Below are positions 1 to 6,929 of a DNA stretch of 9,681 nt, in pieces (the stretch's first letter is position 1; the number at the start of each line of letters is the position of its first letter). The notes under the pieces were generated by a model that saw only the letters and a list, made by a program, of their open reading frames with translations, ran no database searches and was not told where the DNA came from. A program made the translations under genes and the position numbers. Location of the stretch: assembly GCA_021160185.1 (NCBI GenBank), contig JAGHDA010000039.1:1-9681 (forward strand), written 5' to 3'. Source of the stretch: Verrucomicrobiota bacterium. Lineage in GTDB: Bacteria; Verrucomicrobiota; Verrucomicrobiia; Limisphaerales; CAZBKV01.

Positions 1-289
1 GCAGCGTGGTCTTGCCCGAGCCGGGCGAGGAAAGCATGTTCAGGACCAGGAGCCCTTTGGCGAGGAAGAAGCCGCGGTTGCGCTCGGCCAGGCGATCGTT
101 CTTTTCGAACACCGAACGATGGATCTCGAGAGTCCGCGTCTTCGCTTCCTCATGGATGTGGCCGTGAGGCGCGTGTCCCTCACTCGAAGCGCGGTGGGAA
201 TGTTCCCGATCGTCGCCGCGCGTCTCGCCCGGGACGCCGATTCGAATCGTGTCCTGCTCGTAATGGCCGCAGCCGCATGCTTCGCACAT
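1..289 (-). CDS. hypB: HypB, nickel-inserting GTPase (N-terminal part, C-terminus beyond left edge)
   Basis: HypB is the cytosolic SIMIBI-class GTPase that works with HypA to load nickel into the large subunit of [NiFe]-hydrogenase. Ninety-six residues are visible. The protein opens with Met-Cys-Glu-Ala-Cys-Gly-Cys-Gly, the CxxCGCG high-affinity nickel site of E. coli-type HypB. A histidine cluster follows (His30, 32, 39, 42, 44, 46), as in nickel-storing HypB proteins. After a helical stretch comes the start of the GTPase domain: hydrophobic strand, then SSPGSGKTT (residues 87-95), the Walker A/P-loop. The remaining G domain and metal-binding switch residues lie outside the window. The ATG at 289 is fixed by the N-terminal metal motif, and an AAAAGGA sequence at 294-300 precedes it by four bases. 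It starts 28 bases after hypA ends, so the two are almost certainly one operon. Family assignment is secure; which nickel enzyme it serves cannot be seen here. Confidence 0.96.
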   Translation of the reverse strand, partial: MCEACGCGHYEQDTIRIGVPGETRGDDREHSHRASSEGHAPHGHIHEEAKTRTLEIHRSVFEKNDRLAERNRGFFLAKGLLVLNMLSSPGSGKTTL

Positions 290-293
290 AACG

Positions 294-300
294 TCCTTTT
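294..300 (-). promoter_or_regulatory. Ribosome binding site of hypB
   Basis: Reads AAAAGGA on the minus strand, with the short spacer CGTT before the ATG at 289. A second AGGA lies just upstream at 301-304 and would give a spacing of 11 bases. Either supports the start at the CxxCGCG-motif methionine. Confidence 0.6.
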
Positions 301-317
301 TCCTGACTTCTGTTTGG

Positions 318-659
318 TTAGCTGATTTCCATGTCCACAAGCTCCACTTCCGTTCCCTTGCGGATCTCCCGGGAAGGCTCGCCGCAATCGGGGCACGCAA
401 GGTTCCAGTTCGAGCAATCGAATTCTTTGCGGCAAGCGGCGCACCAGGCCCGCGGCGGGGCGGTCTCGATCTCCAGCGCGGCTTGGTCCGCCATCGTGCC
501 TCGGCGGACCACCTCGAACGCGAATTCGAGGGCGTCCACGACCACCCCGCTCATCGCGCCGATCCGCATGCGCAAAGCGTGGATGCGCTTCGCTCCCTGG
601 GCGCGGGCTTGTTCCTCAGCCATCTGAATCACGTTTTGGATGATGCTTACCTCATGCAT
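318..659 (-). CDS. hypA: HypA, hydrogenase nickel-incorporation zinc/nickel metallochaperone
   Basis: HypA receives nickel and, with HypB, inserts it into the [NiFe]-hydrogenase large-subunit precursor (in some bacteria also into urease). The product is 113 residues, the usual family length. The N-terminus is Met-His-Glu, the conserved nickel ligand set centred on His2, which decides the start: the reading frame is open further upstream to 743 but the family begins exactly at MHE. The C-terminal half holds the structural zinc site, Cys73-x2-Cys76 and Cys89-x2-Cys92, with the usual aromatic/acidic surroundings. An extra Cys82 lies between the pairs. The closing segment after the second pair is a typical HypA beta strand. 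A GGCGGAT sequence at 667-673 can serve as ribosome binding site with seven bases before the ATG. hypB follows 28 bases downstream. No hypC, D, E or F is inside the window. Confidence 0.96.
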   Translation of the reverse strand: MHEVSIIQNVIQMAEEQARAQGAKRIHALRMRIGAMSGVVVDALEFAFEVVRRGTMADQAALEIETAPPRAWCAACRKEFDCSNWNLACPDCGEPSREIRKGTEVELVDMEIS

Positions 660-666
660 GGCCCCG

Positions 667-673
667 ATCCGCC
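667..673 (-). promoter_or_regulatory. Probable ribosome binding site of hypA
   Basis: GGCGGAT on the minus strand, one mismatch from GGAGGAT, seven bases before the MHE start codon at 659. A better-looking AAGGA lies further up but is 17 bases from the start, too far to be the main site. Confidence 0.4.
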
Positions 674-680
674 GTTTCCT

Positions 681-710
681 TATATACCACCGTTGGCGGG
701 CTTGAAGCAA
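681..710 (-). promoter_or_regulatory. Candidate weak promoter ahead of hypAB
   Basis: In the 68-base gap between dacB and hypA, the minus strand carries TTGCTT (705-710), an 18-base spacer and TATATA (681-686). This is a rough sigma70-like arrangement with an imperfect -35 box. The TATATAAGG stretch stands out as an AT-rich patch in a very GC-rich region. It is a candidate only: read-through from dacB could equally drive hypAB. Confidence 0.25.
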
Positions 711-727
711 TCGGCGAGGGGCCTGGA

Positions 728-2377
728 TCAGGGCGCCTGGCACAGGAGGGCGACGATGCGATCGATGTCGCGGACCGGCGAAGGCCCGCCGTCATTGACG
801 AAGCCGTTGAGGTAGATGGAGAAAGCGACCCGCTCGCCGGCCCTTGTCTGCAAATACCCGGAGAGGGCTCGCGCATGGCGCAGCGAGCCGGTTTTGGCTC
901 GGCATCGCCCTTCGGCGGGTCCGCCGCGCAGCCGCGCCGCAAGGGTGCCTTCGCGGCCCGCCAGGGGCAGCGCCCGGCGGAAAACCGAGCCGTACGGCCG
1001 GCCCGCCGCGTAGGCCAGCAGTTTCACCGTGGCCGCGGGACTCGCCAGGTTGCGGCGGCTCAGGCCGGTTCCTTCTTCAATCTGCGCCTCGCCGGGGCGG
1101 ACGCCGATCCTCTTGAGAAACGCGCGCATCGCTTCCCGGGCGAGCGCTTCGGTGGCGCCAGGAATGTCCGCGCTGAATCGACGAAGCGCTTGGAGCGGCT
1201 CGGACAGCCTGCGGTTTTCAGTTTCCGGTTTTTCCTGCGCCGCGCCGACTTGGAGGAACAACAGTTGGGCTGTGAGGTTGTGGGACTCGCAAAGGGTTCG
1301 CCGGAGAATCTCGGAAAGCGGCGGGGACGCCGTCGCGCCCAGCTCCCGGCATTTCGCGGCGCCGTTTCCCGGGCGGAATTTGGTCCGCAGGCCGCCTTGG
1401 CAGGAAACGCCCGCCGCCTCCAGCGCCGCCTTCAAGTGCCGGAGAAACCACAGCGCAGGGCGCTTCACCGCAAGCCGGAACCGCTTCGGCGGCGCGCCGA
1501 TCGGAAGGCCTCCGGCCGCCAGGCACTCGTCCTGGTCCATCGGCTCGACTGCGTAAACGCCGCCGCGCGCTTGCCGGGGCAAGGTCCGCACAGCGAGCCG
1601 AATCGGCAAGCGAGGCGGGTTGGGTTCGCATTGCGCGCGCGCGGGCGCGCCGGGTTTGGCGCCCGGCGAAAGGATGAGCGTCAGCGCATTGTCGAAGAAG
1701 GAGACGGGGCTCGCCGGCGCGGCGTAGCTGTGGCTGAAATCGTCCCACTCCCAGCCTGAGCCGTAAGGAGGGGAAGCGAAGAAGGAAAGATCCGCCACAA
1801 GATCCCCTTCGATGACGCGCACGCCCGCTTTTCGAATCGCCTCCACAATGGGGGCGAGGACCTTTTTCGGATCGGCGCTTCTTGCAAAATACGGCGTCCA
1901 ACTCGGATCGCCTCGGCCCTGAATGATGAGATCGCCCCGCAAGCGGCCTTCTTCCAGAGGTCCGGAAGCGCAGAGCGGAGTCCGGATCCGGAAGGAAGGC
2001 CCCAGCGTTTCCAACGCCAGGGCGGCCGTGAAGAGCTTGACGTTTGAAGCGGGAATGAAGAGACGGTCCTCTTGATGCGCGAAAAGGATCCTGCGGGAAT
2101 CGAGCGAGACGGCCAGCGCGCCCCACGAGGCATGGCGATAGCGCGGTTGATTCAGGACGGCGCGGATTTGCTCGGCGAAGTCGGGCCTTTCGGCGGCTTT
2201 GCCGGAGGGGGCTTCTGAAGCAACCGGCTGGAGAAGAAGCCAAAGCCCCGCTCCGAGCGCCGGGAGGATCGCAAGCGCCCGTGGGAAACCGCCCGCCGGC
2301 CGTTCGTCCGGCCGGATCCTCCTTTCGCCACGCGCTGCTGCGAGGCGGTCCGCGCTGCGCGCTCCTATTCGCGCCAT
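728..2377 (-). CDS. dacB: PBP4-type D-alanyl-D-alanine carboxypeptidase/endopeptidase (peptidase S13)
   Basis: Class C low-molecular-weight penicillin-binding protein; family members trim the terminal D-Ala of peptidoglycan stem peptides and cut D-Ala-meso-DAP cross-links in the periplasm. The 549-residue product shows a 32-residue polar/basic leader, a hydrophobic segment (about 33-50) and a possible signal peptidase cut after Ser-Glu-Ala56. The three active-site motifs are intact and in order: Ser111-Asn-Val-Lys114 (nucleophile and base), Ser365-His-Asn367, and Lys495-Thr-Gly497. The roughly 250 residues between the first two motifs match the inserted domains typical of PBP4. It is somewhat longer than E. 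coli PBP4 (477). I chose the ATG at 2377 because a GAGGAC sequence (2387-2392) precedes it and it lies nearest the signal segment. An in-frame GTG at 2464, overlapping the upstream stop as GTGA, would give 578 residues. It lies 83 bases after the SGNH-tricorn gene and is probably co-transcribed with it. Confidence 0.93.
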   Translation of the reverse strand: MARIGARSADRLAAARGERRIRPDERPAGGFPRALAILPALGAGLWLLLQPVASEAPSGKAAERPDFAEQIRAVLNQPRYRHASWGALAVSLDSRRILFAHQEDRLFIPASNVKLFTAALALETLGPSFRIRTPLCASGPLEEGRLRGDLIIQGRGDPSWTPYFARSADPKKVLAPIVEAIRKAGVRVIEGDLVADLSFFASPPYGSGWEWDDFSHSYAAPASPVSFFDNALTLILSPGAKPGAPARAQCEPNPPRLPIRLAVRTLPRQARGGVYAVEPMDQDECLAAGGLPIGAPPKRFRLAVKRPALWFLRHLKAALEAAGVSCQGGLRTKFRPGNGAAKCRELGATASPPLSEILRRTLCESHNLTAQLLFLQVGAAQEKPETENRRLSEPLQALRRFSADIPGATEALAREAMRAFLKRIGVRPGEAQIEEGTGLSRRNLASPAATVKLLAYAAGRPYGSVFRRALPLAGREGTLAARLRGGPAEGRCRAKTGSLRHARALSGYLQTRAGERVAFSIYLNGFVNDGGPSPVRDIDRIVALLCQAP

Positions 2378-2386
2378 CTCGCGACC

Positions 2387-2392
2387 GTCCTC
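2387..2392 (-). promoter_or_regulatory. Ribosome binding site supporting the dacB ATG start
   Basis: GAGGAC on the minus strand, nine bases before the ATG at 2377. It favours this start, but a GAGAGG lies about ten bases before the alternative GTG at 2464, so the choice is not settled. Confidence 0.45.
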
Positions 2393-2460
2393 GCGGGAAA
2401 GCCTCAGCAGGAAGGCTCCGCTTTGCCTAAGCCGACCCTTGCGGGAGCGCTCGTCCCCTT

Positions 2461-5400
2461 TCACTGCTTCTTCGCCTCTCGCCGTTTCTTCGGCGTGAAC
2501 GCTTTGTTGGGATAGGGCGGATGCGGCGGCACAGGGCGGGGATCCTTTTCGATGCGTTCCAGCAGATAGCGCACCGCGGCTTCGAGCTGAGCGTCCTTGC
2601 CTTGGAAGGTCTGGTGGGGAAGATTGTCCACCACGATATCCGGATCGACTCCGCGGCCTTCGATGAGCCATTGACCCTCCGGACCGTACACGCCGGTTTC
2701 CGCCGCGGTGGCCATGCCGCGGTCCACGAGCCAGCGCCGGGCCGAAAGCCAGATCTCGCCGCCCCAGGTCCGGACGCCGATCACCTTGCCCAAGCCGAGC
2801 CGCCGGAAGCCTTCGGTGAACGCTTCGCCGTCCGAGGCTGTGCGCGAATCGCAGAGCGCCGCCATGTGTCCGCGGAAGGCATATTGCATGTTCCAGTAGG
2901 GAATGCCCACGCGCGGCTGCCAGAAGAACCAGGCCTTCCGCAGCAGGCGGCTCAAAATCCAACTGTCGATGTTTCCGCCGCGGTTGTGGCGCACGTCGAT
3001 GATAAGGCCCTGACGATCGAACACGGGATAGTAATCCCGCGCCCATTGCGCGATGTCTTTCGCCCCCATGGCGCGCAGATGCACATACCCGATGCGGCCT
3101 CCGCTGAGCTCTTCAACCAGCAGGCGGCGCGTGTATTCCCACTCGTCATAGCGCAGGTCGGCCTCGGCCGAGGCGCTGATGGGTTTCACAATGACAGCGC
3201 GCCGTTCGGCAGTCTGGGGATTGAAGATTTCAAGGAGGACTTGTTTGCCGACTTGATTGCGCAAGAGTTGGTTGGGGTGAACCGCCTCGAGGGCGGGACG
3301 GCCGTTGACCCGCACAATCACCTCGCCCTCCTTGACATTCACCCCAGGGCGGGCCAGGGGCGAGCGTTCCTCGGGATAATCCGGATCGGTGCGGTAGATG
3401 TGCGCCACGCGCCATCCGCCGGCATCCTCGTCCCGCGCAAGCCGCGCGCCGAGGAAACCGGGCTGAATCTGATCCGGACCCTTCCGCACGTCGCCGTATC
3501 GGACGAAGATATGCAACGCGGAGAGCTCGCCGACCATCTGCGCGATCAGGTCGCTAAGCTCCCCTCGCTCGGACACGCGATTCACGAGAGGGAGGTATTT
3601 GTGCAAAACCGCCGGCCAGTCGACGCCGTGCATGTTCCGGTCGTAAAAGTAGTCGCGGAGCATGCGCCAGGCTTCGGTGAAGATTTGACGCCATTCCTCC
3701 CGCGGTTGAAAAGAAAAGGCCCAACCGCTCAAGTCAACGCGCGCTGAGTCCAAAGAGGCCGGCGCGGGGCTGTCGGCGTCGATCACATAAAAGCTGTCGC
3801 CTTTGCGCACGAGCAGCTTCTTGCCGTCGGAAGAAAGCTCCCAACTGCGAACGCCTTCGACCAGGGTGCGCGGTTTGGGCTCCCGGTTGGTGATCTGGAG
3901 CGTTCGCAACCGCGCGGTCGTGTTGAATCCCACAGGCCGCTCGGTCCAGTAAAGGCGCTTGGCCGTCGCGGCCAGACGCTCGTAGTTGCCCGGCGGCGCC
4001 GGCACGGGCTCGACCCGATCTTGAAGCCCTTCCGCGTCGATGACCACTTTGACGGGTTTCTCCTTGGCCTTGCATTTCGAGGAGGCTTTGGATGCGTCGT
4101 CCGCTTTTGGCTTTGTCTTCGGCTTGCCCTTCGAGGCGGCGGCCGGTTCAGCTTCAGACGGCTCCGGCTTGTTCTCCGGCTTGTTCTTGCCTGAAGAGGG
4201 TTGCAGTTCGTCGGCCGGCCGGAAGGGAGAGCGCAGCCCTTGGACCAGCGCCACATGGTAGATCTTGGTGACATCCGTGAAAAACGGCTCGGGCTGACGC
4301 GGCCCCCACGGACTGGACACCAGGGAGCGCAAGGCCCGGTCGGAGAGGAAGTAGAGCCATTTGCCGTCGGGCGACCAGGCGGGGCTGTAGCTGTCCACGC
4401 GATCGCTGGTCAGGGTGACGCGTCGGCCGTCCGCCACGCAGTAAAGATGGATTTGCTCGTAAGTGTTTGTGGCGGGGCGCACGTAGGCCAGCCAGCGGCT
4501 GTCCGGCGACCAGGCGAGGTCGGAAAAGTTGTCGCACAAGCTGCGATCGATGCGTCGCGCCTCGCGTCGCTTGAAGTTCCAAAGCCACAGCTCCTGATTT
4601 TTGTCGTACCAAGCCAGCCATTCGCCGTCAGGCGAGGGCGCGCCTGCGTAACGGAAAACGGCGCCGTTGTCGGTGATCTGTTCCGGCTCGCCCACGCCGT
4701 TGGCGGGCAGCGCCCAGAACTCCAGTTCCCCGGTTTCATCCGAAACGACCAACACCCGGCCGTCGGGAAGGAAGCGGCCGTACCGGTAGCGCACGCCTTC
4801 GCGGCGGGGCAGGGCGACCAGGCGGCCTTGTTTGACCGGGGCCACAAACACTTGGCCGCGAGCCGTCAACGCCACGCGATCGCCCTTCGGGGAAAGATGG
4901 GCTGCGGTGAGATACTCGATCGGCTTGCGGACCCAACGCTCGCGCATTTGGTCGAAATCGCTGGCCAGGAAGATGGGGATGCGCCGGTCGGAATCCTGCG
5001 CGATGTCGTACACCCACAAATCGGCCCCGTGCTGGTAAACGATGCGGCCTTCGGAAAGCGAGGCGCTTTGCGCGTCCAACCGCCGGTGGCGGGTATGTTG
5101 GCGCAGGTCGGTTCCGTCGGGTTTCATGGACCAGATGTTCATGACGCCGTCGCGGTCGCTGAGGAAATAGATCCGCCCCTTCCACCACATGGGGTTTTTG
5201 CTCGTGCCGGGATAGTCTGGGGTCAGCGGAACGGCTTCTTCGTCTCCCCGGCGGTAACGCCAAAGGTTCTGCGCCGTGCCGCCCTTGTAGCGTTTGGTGC
5301 TGCTTCCTTGGAAAGGAAGACGCGTGAAGAAGAGCGTTTGGCCCGAGGAATCATACACGCCTTCGTTGGCCTGGCTGAGGGGAAGCACAACCCGCCGGTC

Positions 5401-6783
5401 AGTGCGCGGGTCGATCGCCGCCAGTTGGTAGTCGGGCAATGTGGAGAAGACGCGCGTCGTGTAGAGGATGCGTCCGTCGGGCGTCCAGCCGACCACTCGA
5501 GCGCCGCCCTCAAAGGTGTGGCGGCGGGGCAGGCCGCCTGTGAGCGGCATGGTGTACACCTCAGCGGGGCCTTCGTACTCGGCTGAAAAAGCGACGGTTT
5601 GTCCGTCGGGCGAAATGGCGGGGCAAGTCTCCGCGCCGGGATGGGAGGTAAGCCGCTGCGCCACGCCTCCCTCCAGGCCGACCCGCCACAGATCGCCTTC
5701 GGCCGTGAAGATGATTACGCGGCCGTGGACGGCTGGAAAACGGTAATAGCCTTGCACGCCGGGCGGCGCCTTCGGTTTGGGCGGGAGGGGTTCAGTCCCG
5801 ATCAGCTTCCCGATGCGGCGGTCCAGTTTGGCGGCTTCGGCGCGGGCGCGGTCGAGGGGCAGGCCCTTTTTCATGCCGGGGCGCTTGTGCCCGATGGCGG
5901 TCAACCAGGCGTCGCACATGAGCCGCTGGCGTTGGCGGATCAGTTTGAGCGCGGGAGGCCCGTTCTTGCCGAGCCTGGCAGCCATCGCCCGGGCGTTCGG
6001 CTCTCGAAGCGCCTCCGGCGGTTCGCCGAGGCAGCGAAGGATTTCGCGCGCGACCAGCCAGTGGCCGAGGTCGTTGATATGGACGCCGTCGCGGGCGAGG
6101 GTGAACGCCGGGTCGCGCTTGCGGCGTTGGTCGATGTAACGGCGCATGGGGGTGTGGACGTCGATGACCTGCCAGCCGCGGCGGCGTTGATCGCAAAGCC
6201 ATCGGCTGTACCGCGTCAAGACCTCGTCGTAGCCCTCAAAGGGTTGGCGATACTCTTTCCGGCCGGCGGGGAGCGTGCGGTCCCGGATCGGCAGCGGATC
6301 GAAGACCGTGGGCGTGATGAGAATGACCCGCGCGCCGGCGGCCTGGGCGCGGCTGACCAGCCGCTCGACGCCTTGCCGGTAGGCCCGGAACCGGCCTTCG
6401 TCGAAGGGGTAGTAGATCCCGTCGTTCATCCCGTAGCAGGCGAAGACCAGGTCGGGCCGGGTTCGAGCGAGCAACCGCTCAAGCCGGTCGTGGAGGTTCG
6501 GCCGGGGGAACCTGCCCCCCGCATGCCCCGGCTCGGACAAACCGGAGACGGTCTCGCTGGGGAGGCCGAGATTCAGGAATTCGACGGCGCATCGAGGGTA
6601 ACGAAGGCGCACGTAGGCTTCGATGTAGGCCGGATATTGCCCGCTGTAGGTGATGCTGTCGCCTAGAAACACCGCCCGCCGCGTGGACTCCAACCATTCG
6701 GGACACTGGCCTGCGGCCGCCTTCCATCCGGTCAACGCGGCCCAGGCTGCCATCCACCCTGCAAGAATCACTCGGGCCTTCAT
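2461..6783 (-). CDS. Secreted SGNH/GDSL hydrolase fused to a tricorn-type protease
   Basis: A 1440-residue exported protein made of two enzymes. Residues 1-24 form a Sec signal peptide (Lys-Ala-Arg, hydrophobic core, AAA cut site before Gly25). Residues about 35-255 are an SGNH hydrolase: Gly41-Asp-Ser43 (nucleophile), Gly73, Gly118-Met-Asn120-Asp and Asp232-x2-His235. Residues 256-335 are a helical tail with HKRPGMKKGLPL. Residues about 341-1022 are tricorn beta-propellers, with repeated SPDG-type blade turns and a Lys/Pro-rich insert at about 862-912. About 1023-1095 is helical C1, 1109-1202 a PDZ domain, and 1203-1400 the C2 protease core with DVRHNRGG (1263-1270), TASDGE (nucleophile Ser1317) and IEGRGVDPD (Glu1375). 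His1091 matches tricorn His746, but the residue before it is Leu rather than Ser. Tricorn trims proteasome products in archaea; this copy is predicted extracytoplasmic, so its substrates are unknown. Esterase substrate is also unknown. The start is set by the signal peptide; no clear Shine-Dalgarno precedes it. Confidence 0.93.
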   Translation of the reverse strand: MKARVILAGWMAAWAALTGWKAAAGQCPEWLESTRRAVFLGDSITYSGQYPAYIEAYVRLRYPRCAVEFLNLGLPSETVSGLSEPGHAGGRFPRPNLHDRLERLLARTRPDLVFACYGMNDGIYYPFDEGRFRAYRQGVERLVSRAQAAGARVILITPTVFDPLPIRDRTLPAGRKEYRQPFEGYDEVLTRYSRWLCDQRRRGWQVIDVHTPMRRYIDQRRKRDPAFTLARDGVHINDLGHWLVAREILRCLGEPPEALREPNARAMAARLGKNGPPALKLIRQRQRLMCDAWLTAIGHKRPGMKKGLPLDRARAEAAKLDRRIGKLIGTEPLPPKPKAPPGVQGYYRFPAVHGRVIIFTAEGDLWRVGLEGGVAQRLTSHPGAETCPAISPDGQTVAFSAEYEGPAEVYTMPLTGGLPRRHTFEGGARVVGWTPDGRILYTTRVFSTLPDYQLAAIDPRTDRRVVLPLSQANEGVYDSSGQTLFFTRLPFQGSSTKRYKGGTAQNLWRYRRGDEEAVPLTPDYPGTSKNPMWWKGRIYFLSDRDGVMNIWSMKPDGTDLRQHTRHRRLDAQSASLSEGRIVYQHGADLWVYDIAQDSDRRIPIFLASDFDQMRERWVRKPIEYLTAAHLSPKGDRVALTARGQVFVAPVKQGRLVALPRREGVRYRYGRFLPDGRVLVVSDETGELEFWALPANGVGEPEQITDNGAVFRYAGAPSPDGEWLAWYDKNQELWLWNFKRREARRIDRSLCDNFSDLAWSPDSRWLAYVRPATNTYEQIHLYCVADGRRVTLTSDRVDSYSPAWSPDGKWLYFLSDRALRSLVSSPWGPRQPEPFFTDVTKIYHVALVQGLRSPFRPADELQPSSGKNKPENKPEPSEAEPAAASKGKPKTKPKADDASKASSKCKAKEKPVKVVIDAEGLQDRVEPVPAPPGNYERLAATAKRLYWTERPVGFNTTARLRTLQITNREPKPRTLVEGVRSWELSSDGKKLLVRKGDSFYVIDADSPAPASLDSARVDLSGWAFSFQPREEWRQIFTEAWRMLRDYFYDRNMHGVDWPAVLHKYLPLVNRVSERGELSDLIAQMVGELSALHIFVRYGDVRKGPDQIQPGFLGARLARDEDAGGWRVAHIYRTDPDYPEERSPLARPGVNVKEGEVIVRVNGRPALEAVHPNQLLRNQVGKQVLLEIFNPQTAERRAVIVKPISASAEADLRYDEWEYTRRLLVEELSGGRIGYVHLRAMGAKDIAQWARDYYPVFDRQGLIIDVRHNRGGNIDSWILSRLLRKAWFFWQPRVGIPYWNMQYAFRGHMAALCDSRTASDGEAFTEGFRRLGLGKVIGVRTWGGEIWLSARRWLVDRGMATAAETGVYGPEGQWLIEGRGVDPDIVVDNLPHQTFQGKDAQLEAAVRYLLERIEKDPRPVPPHPPYPNKAFTPKKRREAKKQ

Positions 6784-6794
6784 GTTGAAAGCCG

Positions 6795-6800
6795 AGAATA
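6795..6800 (-). promoter_or_regulatory. Possible -10 element close to the SGNH-tricorn start
   Basis: TATTCT on the minus strand, 11 bases before the ATG at 6783, in a region with no Shine-Dalgarno-like sequence. If real, transcription would begin almost at the start codon (leaderless or very short leader). No convincing -35 box is seen at the right distance, so this is weak. Confidence 0.2.
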
Positions 6801-6852
6801 CTGGAAGAGCCCTCGCGCCGCCAGCCCCAAGCCGTCTCGGCGCGAAGCAAAG

Positions 6853-6885
6853 CGGCCGCTCGGCGAGGTCAGGCGCCGCCGGCCG
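6853..6885 (-). other. GC-rich hairpin between rbfA and the SGNH-tricorn gene
   Basis: The arms CGGCCG (6853-6858) and CGGCCG (6880-6885) can pair, followed after a small internal bulge by GGCG/CGCC, leaving an eight-base loop. No T-run follows in the direction of transcription, so it is not a classic intrinsic terminator. It may end or attenuate the infB-rbfA message, or may be chance in a GC-rich gap. The remainder of the 146-base gap (6784-6929) shows nothing else clear. Confidence 0.3.
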
Positions 6886-6929
6886 AGAAAAGCGCTTGAA
6901 GTCGGAAGATGGGAGATCGCGCCCCGGAA

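Noticed and set aside
660..743. Longer HypA start
   Set aside because: HypA requires the N-terminal Met-His-Glu nickel site at 659; an extension would also overlap the dacB end.
875..1759. 294-codon plus-strand open frame opposite dacB
   Set aside because: Arg/Ala-rich composition typical of a GC-rich antisense shadow; the other strand has all PBP motifs.
2465..3046. In-frame upstream extension of dacB into the tricorn gene
   Set aside because: It overlaps the conserved tricorn C2 domain in another frame and adds only low-information Arg/Gly/Ala sequence; no lipoprotein or exported start there.
2521..3747. 408-codon plus-strand open frame opposite the tricorn protease core
   Set aside because: Its residues mirror the conserved C1, PDZ and C2 codons on the other strand; no independent family resemblance.
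4201..5586. 461-codon plus-strand open frame opposite the tricorn propeller region
   Set aside because: Antisense shadow of a protein with clear blade motifs; no domain or ribosome site of its own.
6707..6709. Lipobox-like Cys27 at the end of the SGNH-tricorn signal peptide, suggesting a lipoprotein
   Set aside because: The residues before it read Ala-Gly-Gln, and Gln at -1 does not fit a lipobox; a signal peptidase I AAA site just upstream fits better.
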